DNA of 64,000 nucleotides from Sulfurimonas sp. (lineage in GTDB: Bacteria > Campylobacterota > Campylobacteria > Campylobacterales > Sulfurimonadaceae), in the NCBI RefSeq assembly GCF_029027405.1, contig NZ_CP093396.1, forward strand, positions 558,001 through 622,000, in the 5' to 3' direction. Below, in pieces: positions 56,013 through 64,000 of this stretch. The translations under genes and the position numbers were made by a program. Under the pieces are notes generated by a model. It did not search any database. It saw nothing but the letters and a program-made list of their open reading frames with translations, and was not told where the DNA came from. Each line of letters begins with the position of its first letter. Position 1 is the stretch's first letter.

Positions 56013-56939
56013 TTATTCAAAAAGTCCGTTTACACTTTCGTTATGATAGACTCTACGAATTACCTCTGCAAAGAGTGGCGCAACTGTTAATACTTTTATA
56101 TTTTTATGGGGTTTTGTTTCTAGCGTATTTGTAATAATAAGTTCGTCAAGTTCTCCATGCTCTAGATTCTCATAAGCTTTTCCACTAAGTACACCATGAG
56201 TAGCACATGCCATTACAGAAGTAGCACCTTTGTTCTTAAGTGCTGTTGCTGCTTTTACCATAGTTCCAGCAGTATCAACCATATCATCTATTATAATAAT
56301 GTCTTTGCCTTGGACATCACCAATAATATTCATAACTTCACTTTCATTTGCTTTCTCACGACGCTTATCTACGATAACCATCTCTAAACCCATTCGTTTT
56401 GCGAAGTATCTAGCTCTTGTAACTCCGCCAATATCTGGAGATGCAATAATAGGATTTTTAAGATTTTTACTTTTTATATAGTGTTCAAAAGTGATAGAGC
56501 CATAAAGATTATCCACAGGGATATCAAAGAAACCTTGAATCTGTCCAGCGTGAAGATCTATCGTTATAACTCTGTCAATCCCAGCAGTTTCATAAAGGTT
56601 AGCAACAAGTTTAGCTGTAATTGGTACACGAGGAGCAGCTTTGCGGTCTTGTCTTGCGTATCCATAGTAAGGAACAACAGCAGTTATACTTGAAGCAGAA
56701 GAACGCTTTAGTGCATCTGTCATAATTAAAAGCTCCATTAAATTGTCATTTGATGGGCAGCCAGTAGATTGCACTATGAAAACATCTCGTCCACGAACAC
56801 TTTCTGCAATTTGGACAGAAATTTCACCATCACTAAATTTCTTAATATTAGCACCGGCTAAGGGTACATCTAGAACTTGACAAATTTCTTTTGCAAAATC
56901 AACACTAGCACTTCCAGCAAAAATTTTATAACCACGCAT
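56013..56939 (-). CDS. prs: Ribose-phosphate pyrophosphokinase
   Basis: Makes PRPP for nucleotide, His and Trp synthesis. The 308-residue protein has FSDGEISVQIAESVRG near 35, a VVPYYGYARQDRK block near 91, the ATP-binding DLHAGQIQGFFD near 126 and the PRPP loop IIIDDMVDTAGTM near 213. TATAAT at 56971-56976 (minus) and AAGGAATC upstream of the ATG form its promoter and ribosome site. Confidence 0.97.
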   Translation of the reverse strand: MRGYKIFAGSASVDFAKEICQVLDVPLAGANIKKFSDGEISVQIAESVRGRDVFIVQSTGCPSNDNLMELLIMTDALKRSSASSITAVVPYYGYARQDRKAAPRVPITAKLVANLYETAGIDRVITIDLHAGQIQGFFDIPVDNLYGSITFEHYIKSKNLKNPIIASPDIGGVTRARYFAKRMGLEMVIVDKRREKANESEVMNIIGDVQGKDIIIIDDMVDTAGTMVKAATALKNKGATSVMACATHGVLSGKAYENLEHGELDELIITNTLETKPHKNIKVLTVAPLFAEVIRRVYHNESVNGLFE

Positions 56940-56970
56940 GGGATTCCTTATCTATAAAAATTAATAGCGG

Positions 56971-56976
56971 ATTATA
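56971..56976 (-). promoter_or_regulatory. prs -10 element
   Basis: Minus-strand TATAAT 31 nt before the prs ATG, giving a leader of about 25 nt; it presumably drives prs-lepA-comF. Confidence 0.5.
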
Positions 56977-57013
56977 TAACAATAGTGCTGAGTAGTTTTT
57001 AAAATTTAAAAAA

Positions 57014-57415
57014 TTATTGACACTTTTTACAAATTCCAGATAATACTAAATTTGATTTTGATATCTTAAAATCACTTTGTGCTTGTGCTTCATTTAAAAT
57101 AGTTTGTAATTCTAAATTTATATCTAAAATTTTATTACATTTTTGACAAACTAAATGAGAATGTACTTCTTTTGTTAGTTCATAAACTGATTTATTTTGA
57201 GGAAGTTTAACTTCTTGAATAAATGAATTTTCTAACATTAGATTTATATTTTTGTATATGGTAGCAAGTGAGATAGAGTTAAATTTTTTTAACATGATGG
57301 TATATAGGGCATCTATATTTATATGTCCATGAGTTTGCATAGCATCTGAGATAGCTAGTCTTTGTGGTGTTGCTTTTAAGTTATGTATTCTTAATTCATT
57401 TGTAAAGTCAATCAT
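57014..57415 (-). CDS. Fur/PerR-family metalloregulator
   Basis: 133-residue Fur-family repressor. An N-terminal winged helix (LKATPQRLAISDAM near 13, ISLATIYKNINLM near 48) precedes the dimer domain with HSH (His85, His87), two structural-zinc CxxC pairs (Cys90/93 in CQKC and the final CKKC). The position of the oxidisable Asp85 of Bacillus PerR is Glu79 here. I use ATG 57415; a longer frame starts at GTG 57430 inside the -10 box. It is divergent from desulforubrerythrin, which it probably controls, together with itself. Confidence 0.85.
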   Translation of the reverse strand: MIDFTNELRIHNLKATPQRLAISDAMQTHGHINIDALYTIMLKKFNSISLATIYKNINLMLENSFIQEVKLPQNKSVYELTKEVHSHLVCQKCNKILDINLELQTILNEAQAQSDFKISKSNLVLSGICKKCQ

Positions 57416-57421
57416 GTTGAA

Positions 57422-57449
57422 ATTATACACTATCCTTGTTTAAAGGATA
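57422..57449 (-). promoter_or_regulatory. Regulator promoter and operator
   Basis: Minus-strand TATAAT (57422-57427) ends 6 nt before ATG 57415. Immediately upstream lies the perfect inverted repeat TATCCTT-N5-AAGGATA (57431-57449), placed between -10 and -35, where a bound repressor would block polymerase. This suggests autoregulation. Confidence 0.6.
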
Positions 57450-57476
57450 AAAATTATGTTTTAAGTTTAATAATTG

Positions 57477-57508
57477 TATAATATTACAAAGGATAATAAT
57501 TATCCTTT
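57477..57508 (+). promoter_or_regulatory. Desulforubrerythrin promoter and Fur-type operator
   Basis: TATAAT at 57477-57482, then a perfect palindrome with 10-bp arms and 1 central base at 57488-57508. Its core GATAAT-A-ATTATC has the 7-1-7 layout of Fur/PerR boxes, and it covers the expected start site. It shares AAGGATA/TATCCTT with the operator at 57431-57449. Confidence 0.68.
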
Positions 57509-57530
57509 AGAATAAATATTGGAGATAAAA

Positions 57531-58190
57531 ATGAAACAGTATCAATCATATAGCTGTAATAAATGTGGTAACGAAGTAGAAGTACAAAATGTTGGTGGAG
57601 GTGAACTTTACTGTTGCGGTGAAGCTATGGAGATGATTACTCCTAATTTGACTCTTGTGAACTTAATGAAATCTTTTGCAGGTGAATCACAGGCAAGAAA
57701 TAAGTATGAGTATTTTGCAAAAATTGCCCAAAAAGAAGGTTATCGGGATATTGCAGAGCACTTTCAAAGAGCTGCAAATAATGAAAAACAACATGCTAAG
57801 ATGGAACTTGCGTTAGCAAATAGAATGACAAATGGGACTGATGATAATTTTGGAAATACAAAAGAAAACCTACAAGTAGCAATAGACGGTGAGTCTTATG
57901 AAAATGTAACTATGTATCCTGATTTCGCAGCTATTGCAAAAGAAGAGGGTCATAAAGAAGCAGCAAAATTATTTACTGGTATCGGTAAAATCGAAGTAGA
58001 ACATGAAAATATGTTCCAGATGCTTTTAGACAGACTTGAAACAGATGCAGAATTTACAAGTGAAAATGAAGAAGAATCTTGGATATGTGAAATTTGTGGT
58101 CATGTTCATTATGGGAAAAAAGCTTTAAAAGTTTGTCCTGTTTGTAAACATCCCCAAGAGTATCAGTCAAGATTAAATTCTAAAAAGTAA
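57531..58190 (+). CDS. Desulforubrerythrin (desulforedoxin-rubrerythrin-rubredoxin fusion)
   Basis: Peroxide-reducing diiron protein of 219 residues in three parts: a desulforedoxin-like N-terminus (Cys9, Cys12, Cys28, Cys29; CNKCG...YCCGE), a rubrerythrin four-helix domain (about 45-185, with ESQARNKYEYFA and EKQHAKME) and a C-terminal rubredoxin (CEICG...CPVCKHP). This three-domain form is described in Campylobacter. I use ATG 57531 with GGAG upstream; a TTG lies 12 nt earlier. It is controlled by the adjacent palindrome. Confidence 0.92.
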   Translation: MKQYQSYSCNKCGNEVEVQNVGGGELYCCGEAMEMITPNLTLVNLMKSFAGESQARNKYEYFAKIAQKEGYRDIAEHFQRAANNEKQHAKMELALANRMTNGTDDNFGNTKENLQVAIDGESYENVTMYPDFAAIAKEEGHKEAAKLFTGIGKIEVEHENMFQMLLDRLETDAEFTSENEEESWICEICGHVHYGKKALKVCPVCKHPQEYQSRLNSKK

Positions 58191-58221
58191 ATTTTTAAAA
58201 CTATTAATCAATACTAAAGTT

Positions 58222-58253
58222 CTTGTTTTATATGATACACCATATAAAACAAG
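58222..58253 (+). repeat. 13-bp inverted repeat overlapping a ribosome site
   Basis: CTTGTTTTATATG (58222-58234), 6-nt loop, CATATAAAACAAG (58241-58253). The right arm holds the AAG of AAGGA, the likely ribosome site of the secreted-protein gene at 58264. It may end the rubrerythrin transcript (no T-run follows) or control translation. Confidence 0.55.
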
Positions 58254-58263
58254 GAATCCCTTT

Positions 58264-58641
58264 ATGAAAATCGTAACACTATCTCTTCTTTTCGCTGTTA
58301 GTATGTTATCTGCAAATGAGTCAAAAATAAATCTTGAATGTTATCCATATCAATTTATGGTTGGTGGAAAAGTTACAAGAGAATTAACGAAAGAAAATGC
58401 ACAAGCATCAGGTCTTACAAATACAATTTCTTACAATAGCAAGGATATGAAACTACAAAATGCTAGCACTATTATTAACTTAGCACATGTTGATACACAG
58501 AAGGAAGGAGATATACCTGTAGAGATTTATAAAGATGTAAACAGTAATATTATGTGTAAAATAAATCCAAAAGATATAAGCTCTTTAGCAATGGACTGGG
58601 GGAATAGAGTTATTATAAACTATAAATGTGAAGTGAAATAA
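58264..58641 (+). CDS. Small secreted protein of unknown function
   Basis: 125 residues with a signal peptide (about 1-17, cleaved after SMLSA). The mature part contains only two Cys-type pairs of interest (LECYPYQF and the final INYKCE plus MCKI), suggesting a disulfide. I do not recognise a family. It lies 73 nt after desulforubrerythrin and ends flush against the convergent helicase gene. Confidence 0.6.
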   Translation: MKIVTLSLLFAVSMLSANESKINLECYPYQFMVGGKVTRELTKENAQASGLTNTISYNSKDMKLQNASTIINLAHVDTQKEGDIPVEIYKDVNSNIMCKINPKDISSLAMDWGNRVIINYKCEVK

Positions 58642-59862
58642 TCACTTCTCTCTAAGTTTGTCTTTTTTACTCTTTTTTTTTCCTTTTACTGGGGCTGAAC
58701 CTTTCTCTTTTTTTGGTGCTTCTCCCGTAAGTTCAAATCCTTCTATTTGCTCTCTTTGTATTTTCACCTTACATTTTTTTTCTATGATTTTAAAATGTGC
58801 TTGGTCTTCGTGTGATACAAATGAAATGCCAAGACCTTCTTTACCTGCTCTAGCAGTTCGTCCAATACGATGAATATAGTCTGTCGGAGAACGAGGTAAA
58901 TCAAAGTTTATAACACAATCAATATTTTGGATATCTAAACCTCTTGCCGCTATGTCTGTCGCAAAAAGAATATTTATCTTTTTATCTTTGAATTCACGCA
59001 GTGTGTAAGTTCTATCTTCTTGACATAAATCACCATGAAATGACTCAGCTAAATAACCATACTTTCTAAACTTATATGCTATGTTGTCAGTTGCTCTTTT
59101 GTTAGCCATAAAGACAAGTACATTTTTTAATTTTTCAGTTTTAATGAGATGTCTTAGTAGAGGACCACGATTTACTTGATCTACCTCTATTACTCTTTGG
59201 GTTATAGTATCTACCGTTGGAACAACTTCATCTATGCTAACTTCAACAGCATTTTTTGTTATCTTAGATGCTATGTTTAAAATTTTATCTGGATAGGTTG
59301 CTGAGAAAAGAAGGTTTTGTCTTTTGGTAGGAATGGCATCTAGAACTAGGTTTAATTCTTCAGAAAATCCAAGAGTTAGCATCTTATCCGCTTCATCAAG
59401 AACAAAATACTCTAGATGCGAAAGGTTCATCTGTTTTTTACTAAGAACATCTAAAAATCTACCTGAAGTAGCGACTAGTATTTCACATCCTTGCTGAATA
59501 TCGTAAAGTTGATTGCCAATACCTTCTCCACCTATAAGACTAATAATCTTAGGAGCTTTTGTCATAAACTCACAAAAATTTTCAAATGTTTGTGAAATCT
59601 GAAGAGTTAGTTCTCTAGTTGGAGTTAATACAAGAACTTTGATTTTCATTTTGCCTTGAGGGCGATTTTTTTGTAGTTTTTCTAAAATAGGAAGAACATA
59701 ACTAGCACTTTTACCGCTACCTGTTTTTGCTCTTGCCATAATATCTTTGTTATCAAGAATAAGAGGAATAACCTTTTCTTGGATAGGAGTAGGTATTTTA
59801 AAGTTATATTTGTTAAGTGCTTGCAGTATATTTGAAGAGAGTGTAAGTGAAGAAAAAGTCAT
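58642..59862 (-). CDS. DEAD-box RNA helicase (RhlE/DbpA-like)
   Basis: ATP-dependent RNA helicase of 406 residues. Motifs in order: Q motif PTPIQEKVIP near 21, I ARAKTGSGKSA near 43, Ia PTRELTLQ, II LDEADKML near 155, III SATYP near 188, V ATDIAARGLD near 305 and VI HRIGRTARAGKEG near 327. The basic C-terminal tail (GSAPVKGKKKSKKDK) probably binds RNA; no DbpA-specific domain is present. Its role is likely ribosome assembly or cold adaptation. Confidence 0.93.
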   Translation of the reverse strand: MTFSSLTLSSNILQALNKYNFKIPTPIQEKVIPLILDNKDIMARAKTGSGKSASYVLPILEKLQKNRPQGKMKIKVLVLTPTRELTLQISQTFENFCEFMTKAPKIISLIGGEGIGNQLYDIQQGCEILVATSGRFLDVLSKKQMNLSHLEYFVLDEADKMLTLGFSEELNLVLDAIPTKRQNLLFSATYPDKILNIASKITKNAVEVSIDEVVPTVDTITQRVIEVDQVNRGPLLRHLIKTEKLKNVLVFMANKRATDNIAYKFRKYGYLAESFHGDLCQEDRTYTLREFKDKKINILFATDIAARGLDIQNIDCVINFDLPRSPTDYIHRIGRTARAGKEGLGISFVSHEDQAHFKIIEKKCKVKIQREQIEGFELTGEAPKKEKGSAPVKGKKKSKKDKLREK

Positions 59863-60210
59863 TTATTGTGTCCTATTTTATTTATGAAGTAAATTAAAAA
59901 GTTGTGTATTTATAAAATAAATATCACGACCAACTTTCTATCTCTTTTTTTAAAGGTAAATTATTTAGTATATATTTTTGACTCATTTTTACACCTACCT
60001 ATGTAACATGGATAATTTTATAATATTTTACTCATACATTTATTGTTTTTGACTTAAATATTTATGATTTAATTTTTATTTTAATTTATAATCCTTGTAA
60101 AATTTTCAAAAAGTTCACTGAAAATACTATTAATAACTATTTTATGATAAAATAAGTAGTTAATAGTTAATAATTAACATTTTAAGTTATTATTAAAAAA
60201 AAAGGATAAT
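59863..60210. other. AT-rich intergenic region between helicase and chemoreceptor genes
   Basis: 348 nt with no ORF I can support. It contains a perfect palindrome TATTTTAT-G-ATAAAATA (60138-60154) and a nearby run of GTTAATA repeats (60156-60177) just upstream of the chemoreceptor gene. A weak terminator for nothing obvious; the rest reads as promoter-like, T-rich sequence for both divergent genes. Confidence 0.5.
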
Positions 60211-61911
60211 ATGATGAGTTTAAGAACAGGAATATTCATGATAGCAATGGTTTCTGCTGTCATTGTTGCGTTTTGCGTAGGTGCTTTGTATTTTTATGGT
60301 ATAGCTAATGATAAACAACATTATTTATCTGAACAGCAATATAAATCATATGTGATAGCTAAAGAAGTAGCTGCAGTTTCAGCTAATTTGACAAATATGG
60401 CAAGAACTTATGCTCAGACAGGGAATTCAAAATATTTAGATAAATATAATGCCTTTTTAGCATGGCGTAGTGCAAAAATTTCTCGCCCTAACGATGGAGT
60501 TGATATATATAAAGGTAAAACTATTTCACAAAATGACATTATGAAAAAATTACAATTTACACAAGAAGAATTTTCACTATTGGCTGAAGCAGGTAAGCTC
60601 TCTACTGCTTTGGTTAATATAGAAGTACAAGCAATGGCTACAATTACAAAGGGAGACTTTGTTAAAGGACCAGCTACTCCTCTTACAAATGAAACTTATG
60701 ATGCTTTTGCTGTGCGTTTATTGTTCGATGATAATTACCACAATGAGTTAGTTAAAATAGGTACACCGATTAAAAAGTTCTTTACAAAATTAGAAAAAAG
60801 AACAACAGCTCAACTTAAAAAGGCGAAAGATAACGCAAATTTTTGGTTAGTAAATATTTATATAGCAATGGTTCTTATTATTTGTTTCATATTTGTAATC
60901 GGTGTATTCATAATGGTAGGAGTTATTAAACCAATTAATAAACTTGAAGCTACTATGGTGCAAGTTACTAAAAATAATGACTTAACAATAAGAGCAGATA
61001 CAAATGCTCCACAAGAGCTTTCTCATATGGCAACAGTATTCAATGAATTATTAGATCAAGTATTAAGCTTAATAGACAATTCTAAAAATTTATCTAATGA
61101 AAATGCTTCTATATCTCATGAGCTATCAACAACAGCAGTTCAAGTAGGAAAAAATGTTGAAAATTCTGTAGTATTAGTAGAAGATTCAAATAAGCAAGTA
61201 ATTAAAGTACAAGAAGAGATATCAAGTGTTATGGAAGATGCAAAAGAAAGTAAAAAAGAAATAGACCAAGCAAACAAGAAACTACAATCTGCAAGAGAAG
61301 ATATAATAATTCTAGCTACAAATATACAAAGTAGTGCAGAGTTGGAAGATGAGTTAGCAAATAAAATGGAAGAGTTATCTAGTAGTGCAGAAGAAGTTAA
61401 AAATGTCTTAGGAGTTATCGAAGATATAGCAGAACAAACAAATTTACTAGCTTTAAATGCTGCTATAGAAGCTGCAAGAGCTGGAGAACACGGGAGAGGA
61501 TTTGCAGTTGTTGCAGATGAAGTTAGAAAACTAGCAGAGAGAACGCAAAAAAGTTTAACAGAGATTAATACTACAATAAGCTTAATAGTTCAATCAATAG
61601 TAGATGCTAGTACACAAATGAGTAGTAATTCTACAGGGATACAAAAGTTATCAACTATAGCTATAAAAGTTGAGATAGAGATAAATAGTTCTGTAGATAT
61701 AGTGGATAAAGCATCTGAAACAAATGATAGAGCAGTTATTAAGTTTGAAGAGACAAATAAAAGTATAAATTTAATAGTAGCTCAAATGAAAGAGATAAAT
61801 GAGTTCTCATCAAATAATGCTAGAAATGTTGAAGAGATATCAAGTGCGTCTAGTCATCTAAATTCATTAACAGATAAGCTTAAATATCAGCTTGATATAT
61901 TTAATACTTAA
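60211..61911 (+). CDS. Methyl-accepting chemotaxis protein
   Basis: Membrane chemoreceptor of 566 residues. It has a first span (about 8-30), a helical periplasmic sensor (30-205, with [21 protein letters not shown]), a second span (about 212-240), HAMP (about 242-295) and a cytoplasmic signalling domain whose tip is [20 protein letters not shown], followed by [19 protein letters not shown]. Its cytoplasmic half closely resembles the receptor at 62456, so they are paralogues. The ligand is unknown. Confidence 0.93.
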   Translation: MMSLRTGIFMIAMVSAVIVAFCVGALYFYGIANDKQHYLSEQQYKSYVIAKEVAAVSANLTNMARTYAQTGNSKYLDKYNAFLAWRSAKISRPNDGVDIYKGKTISQNDIMKKLQFTQEEFSLLAEAGKLSTALVNIEVQAMATITKGDFVKGPATPLTNETYDAFAVRLLFDDNYHNELVKIGTPIKKFFTKLEKRTTAQLKKAKDNANFWLVNIYIAMVLIICFIFVIGVFIMVGVIKPINKLEATMVQVTKNNDLTIRADTNAPQELSHMATVFNELLDQVLSLIDNSKNLSNENASISHELSTTAVQVGKNVENSVVLVEDSNKQVIKVQEEISSVMEDAKESKKEIDQANKKLQSAREDIIILATNIQSSAELEDELANKMEELSSSAEEVKNVLGVIEDIAEQTNLLALNAAIEAARAGEHGRGFAVVADEVRKLAERTQKSLTEINTTISLIVQSIVDASTQMSSNSTGIQKLSTIAIKVEIEINSSVDIVDKASETNDRAVIKFEETNKSINLIVAQMKEINEFSSNNARNVEEISSASSHLNSLTDKLKYQLDIFNT

Positions 61912-61983
61912 TCGGGAGAGCATTTGAAATTATTTTAAAGTTTTGCAATTTAGGGATTTGTGAGGGGTTGAGTGAGAAATAAA

Positions 61984-62358
61984 TGGTGGAGCTGTGGAGA
62001 ATCGAACTCCAGTCCGAAACCACGCTACTCCTGACATCTACATGCTTAGAAAAGCCGTTAAAGTTTAATCCTGCTTCACACAACTTGCAAAGCTACACAG
62101 AACGAGCCTCAAGGTTCATTTTAAGCTGAGACAGACTTAAAATATATCTACATAGGGGTTATACTTCGAATCCGACTTATCTAGAGTCCATCGGTGAAGC
62201 AGCCCGTCCTCTAAGAGGGGGTAAAACTTAAGCTACTGCTAAAGCTGGGCGATAATTTGTATTGTTTGCGTTTAAGCAATTTTAAGCCGTATAACGGAAA
62301 TGCTCAGTCCGACATGCAGTCAAAAGCTACTTGATCCCGTCGAAACCAGGTCAGCCCC
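61984..62358 (-). ncRNA. ssrA: Transfer-messenger RNA
   Basis: Rescues stalled ribosomes and tags the unfinished protein. The 5' end GGGGCTGACC (62358 downward) pairs with CAGCTCC before a genome-encoded CCA at 61984-61986, with GGTTTCGACGGG and GGAGTTCGATTCTCC as conserved blocks. Length is 375 nt, one-piece. The resume codon GCA starts at 62269 and the frame reads to TAA at 62228-62230, giving the tag ANNTNYRPALAVA, preceded by the Ala from the charged tmRNA. It is convergent with the upstream receptor. Confidence 0.96.
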
Positions 62359-62455
62359 ATATATTCGAAGTATAACATATAGTTTGTAAAAATATGACTA
62401 TTATTTTTTGAATTTGTCCTAGTCCTCTAGTAGAGGCACTAGTTAGGACAATCTT

Positions 62456-64000
62456 TTAAGTACGAAATGTTTCAAGTTTTGAATTAAGCTCATTTGTCAG
62501 TGTATTTAAATGTTCAGCTGCCGAAGCAATTTCTTCAACACTTCTAGCATTTGTAGATGAGAGTACGTTTATTTTTTCTACTTTACCTACAATTACTTTT
62601 ACATTCTTACCAGTATTTTCAAAGTCTTTTACAGTTCTATCACTTGCATCAACTGCTTCATTCACTATAACAACTGTTGAGTTGATTCTATCTTCAACTG
62701 TTTGTGCGATATTTGCAAGTTTTTGTATCTCATTTGAATTTGCACTCATTTGAGTAGAAGCGTCACTGATAGATTGAACAACAACATTTATAGTTGCATT
62801 TATCTCTGCTAATGTTTTTTGAGTTCTCTCAGCCAGTTTTCTAACTTCATCTGCAACAACTGCAAAACCTCTTCCGTGTTCTCCCGCCCTTGCAGCTTCT
62901 ATAGCAGCATTTAAAGCAAGTAAATTAGTTTGATCTGCTATATCTCCTATGATAACTAACACATTTTTGACTTCTTCTGCATCTTTTGAAAGAGTTTCCA
63001 TATTTTGGGAGAGTTCCGCCTCTGTTTGTGCAGTGATTTGAACTTTTGATGTTAAAGATATGATGTCATTTCTTGCAGTTCCTAGATTTTCATTCGCTTC
63101 AACAATATCATTTTTAGATTTTTGAGCATCAGAAATGGCATTTGTTATTTCATCTTGAACTGATTTTGCTTGGACTGTTGCTTCTTCTACTATGGTAACA
63201 GAATTTTCAACATTATTTCCAACACTTACGGCAGTAGTTGAAAGCTCATGAGATATGGAAGAATTTTCAGTAGAAGAATTTTTAGCAGTAGCTATTAGTT
63301 CTTGTAATGAGTTAAGTAAAGTATTGAGGCTTTTACCCATATCCATAATCTCTTGTGGAGCGTTTATGTCTACTCTTTGCTTTAAATCATGATTAGAAGA
63401 GATTTCAAGTATCTTTATTTTAAATGCATCTAATGGTTTAATAATACTTATTGAGATAACAAAAAATGCAATAGCAATAACAATGAGTAAAATAATGGAA
63501 GCACCTATAATAAGAGTATTCCTAATATTATTTGGAGTTATTAAAACTTCTGCTTCATCTATTTCACTTAATATTGCCCAATTTAAATCTTGGCCTACTT
63601 TAATTGGAGCATAAGAAGATAACACAGGATTACCATTATAGTCCATAATTACTTTTGTGTCTTTTTGACCACTTAAGGCATTTCTACTTGCTTGTGTATC
63701 ACAACTACCTGTAGTTGGATTGGCGAATGAAGCTTGTAAAGAGTGAGCTTTAGGGTCTAAGAAGCTATCGCTTCTCATAAGCTTATCTTGACCGACTAAA
63801 TAATCTTCTTGAGAGTATCCGTAACCACTTCTAAATTGCATGATTTTATTTATCGCAGCATCTGAGATTTGAAATACTAAAATTCCTTCTAATTGTCCAT
63901 CTTTATCAAGTACAGGAGCACCTAAAAACATAGCTGGAGCACCATTGCTTGGGGCATAAGGTTTCATGTCTACAAATACAGCTCTTTTTAGCTCTTTTAC
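62456..64000 (-). CDS. Methyl-accepting chemotaxis protein, 5' end beyond the window
   Basis: Chemoreceptor lacking its N-terminal part: the frame is open to the window edge. What is present: the end of a dCache-type periplasmic sensor ([34 protein letters not shown]), a membrane span near [24 protein letters not shown] (ending [14 protein letters not shown]), and the signalling tip [20 protein letters not shown] followed by [19 protein letters not shown]. It is on the same strand as ssrA, 97 nt upstream of it. Confidence 0.92.
   Translation of the reverse strand, partial: VKELKRAVFVDMKPYAPSNGAPAMFLGAPVLDKDGQLEGILVFQISDAAINKIMQFRSGYGYSQEDYLVGQDKLMRSDSFLDPKAHSLQASFANPTTGSCDTQASRNALSGQKDTKVIMDYNGNPVLSSYAPIKVGQDLNWAILSEIDEAEVLITPNNIRNTLIIGASIILLIVIAIAFFVISISIIKPLDAFKIKILEISSNHDLKQRVDINAPQEIMDMGKSLNTLLNSLQELIATAKNSSTENSSISHELSTTAVSVGNNVENSVTIVEEATVQAKSVQDEITNAISDAQKSKNDIVEANENLGTARNDIISLTSKVQITAQTEAELSQNMETLSKDAEEVKNVLVIIGDIADQTNLLALNAAIEAARAGEHGRGFAVVADEVRKLAERTQKTLAEINATINVVVQSISDASTQMSANSNEIQKLANIAQTVEDRINSTVVIVNEAVDASDRTVKDFENTGKNVKVIVGKVEKINVLSSTNARSVEEIASAAEHLNTLTNELNSKLETFRT

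Noticed and set aside
59863..60210. A small RNA in the long gap before the chemoreceptor gene
   Set aside because: There is a palindrome but no clear promoter plus terminator pair; AT-richness alone explains the repeats.

Overview
The window is AT-rich chromosomal DNA of a Campylobacterota bacterium (formerly Epsilonproteobacteria), most likely a free-living sulfur-cycle type such as a Sulfurimonas relative. The evidence is gene order and protein families. The block rplY-pth-lptG-lysA-HAD-pheA-hisC-fliF-fliG-fliH-dxs and the block ctpA-purC-purS-purQ-SH3 protein-plsC-crcB match orders known from Campylobacter. The window also has a Campylobacter-type dimeric dUTPase, a desulforubrerythrin, and a tmRNA whose tag begins ANN. 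The genus is an inference.

Layout. 1-3070: 3' part of a 23S rRNA gene, a spacer without tRNA, and 5S rRNA. 3104-7507 (minus): a PLP trans-sulfuration enzyme followed by clpS-clpA-aat, a complete N-degron set. 7584-16209 (plus): bioD, pyrB, pabB, an orphan histidine kinase with a small membrane protein, tal, a pilT-like ATPase, rplY, pth, lptG. 16324-25854 (plus): lysA to dxs, mixing amino-acid synthesis with the flagellar MS ring/switch genes. 25846-32110: pgeF (minus) and, divergently, ovoA-ovoB (ovothiol), small proteins, dUTPase and an orphan ABC ATPase. 32164-37299 (minus): the ctpA/purine/plsC/crcB operon. 37479-42542 (plus): a small membrane protein, a hemerythrin, a polytopic NnrS/oxidase-like protein, aroK, a periplasmic thioredoxin-fold protein, hisD, a DUF2231 protein. 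42733-47812 (plus): a molybdopterin oxidoreductase operon in the order FeS subunit, NrfD membrane subunit, 28-codon ORF, 1145-residue Tat-exported catalytic subunit. 47869-51441: a TlpA-like thioredoxin, a NosL-like lipoprotein and grpE-dnaK. 51623-56939: an AsmA-like protein and, facing it, prs-lepA-comF. 57014-58641: a Fur/PerR-family regulator divergent from desulforubrerythrin, with operator-like palindromes, plus a small secreted protein. 58642-64000: a DEAD-box helicase, two chemoreceptors and ssrA between them; the second receptor runs off the window.

How it fits together. Most genes are housekeeping in tightly packed operons with 1-20 nt overlaps. Accessory themes are redox and stress: ovothiol, rubrerythrin with a Fur-family regulator, hemerythrin, NosL/TlpA, and a membrane-bound molybdoenzyme of unknown substrate that is probably quinone-linked. 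Regulatory signals readable in the sequence include three genes with TATAAT exactly 6 nt before ATG (bioD, pgeF, perR; possibly leaderless), a consensus promoter with an HspR-like inverted repeat ahead of grpE, and paired AAGGATA/TATCCTT palindromes between the Fur-family gene and rubrerythrin. No CRISPR array, insertion sequence, prophage or toxin-antitoxin pair was seen.
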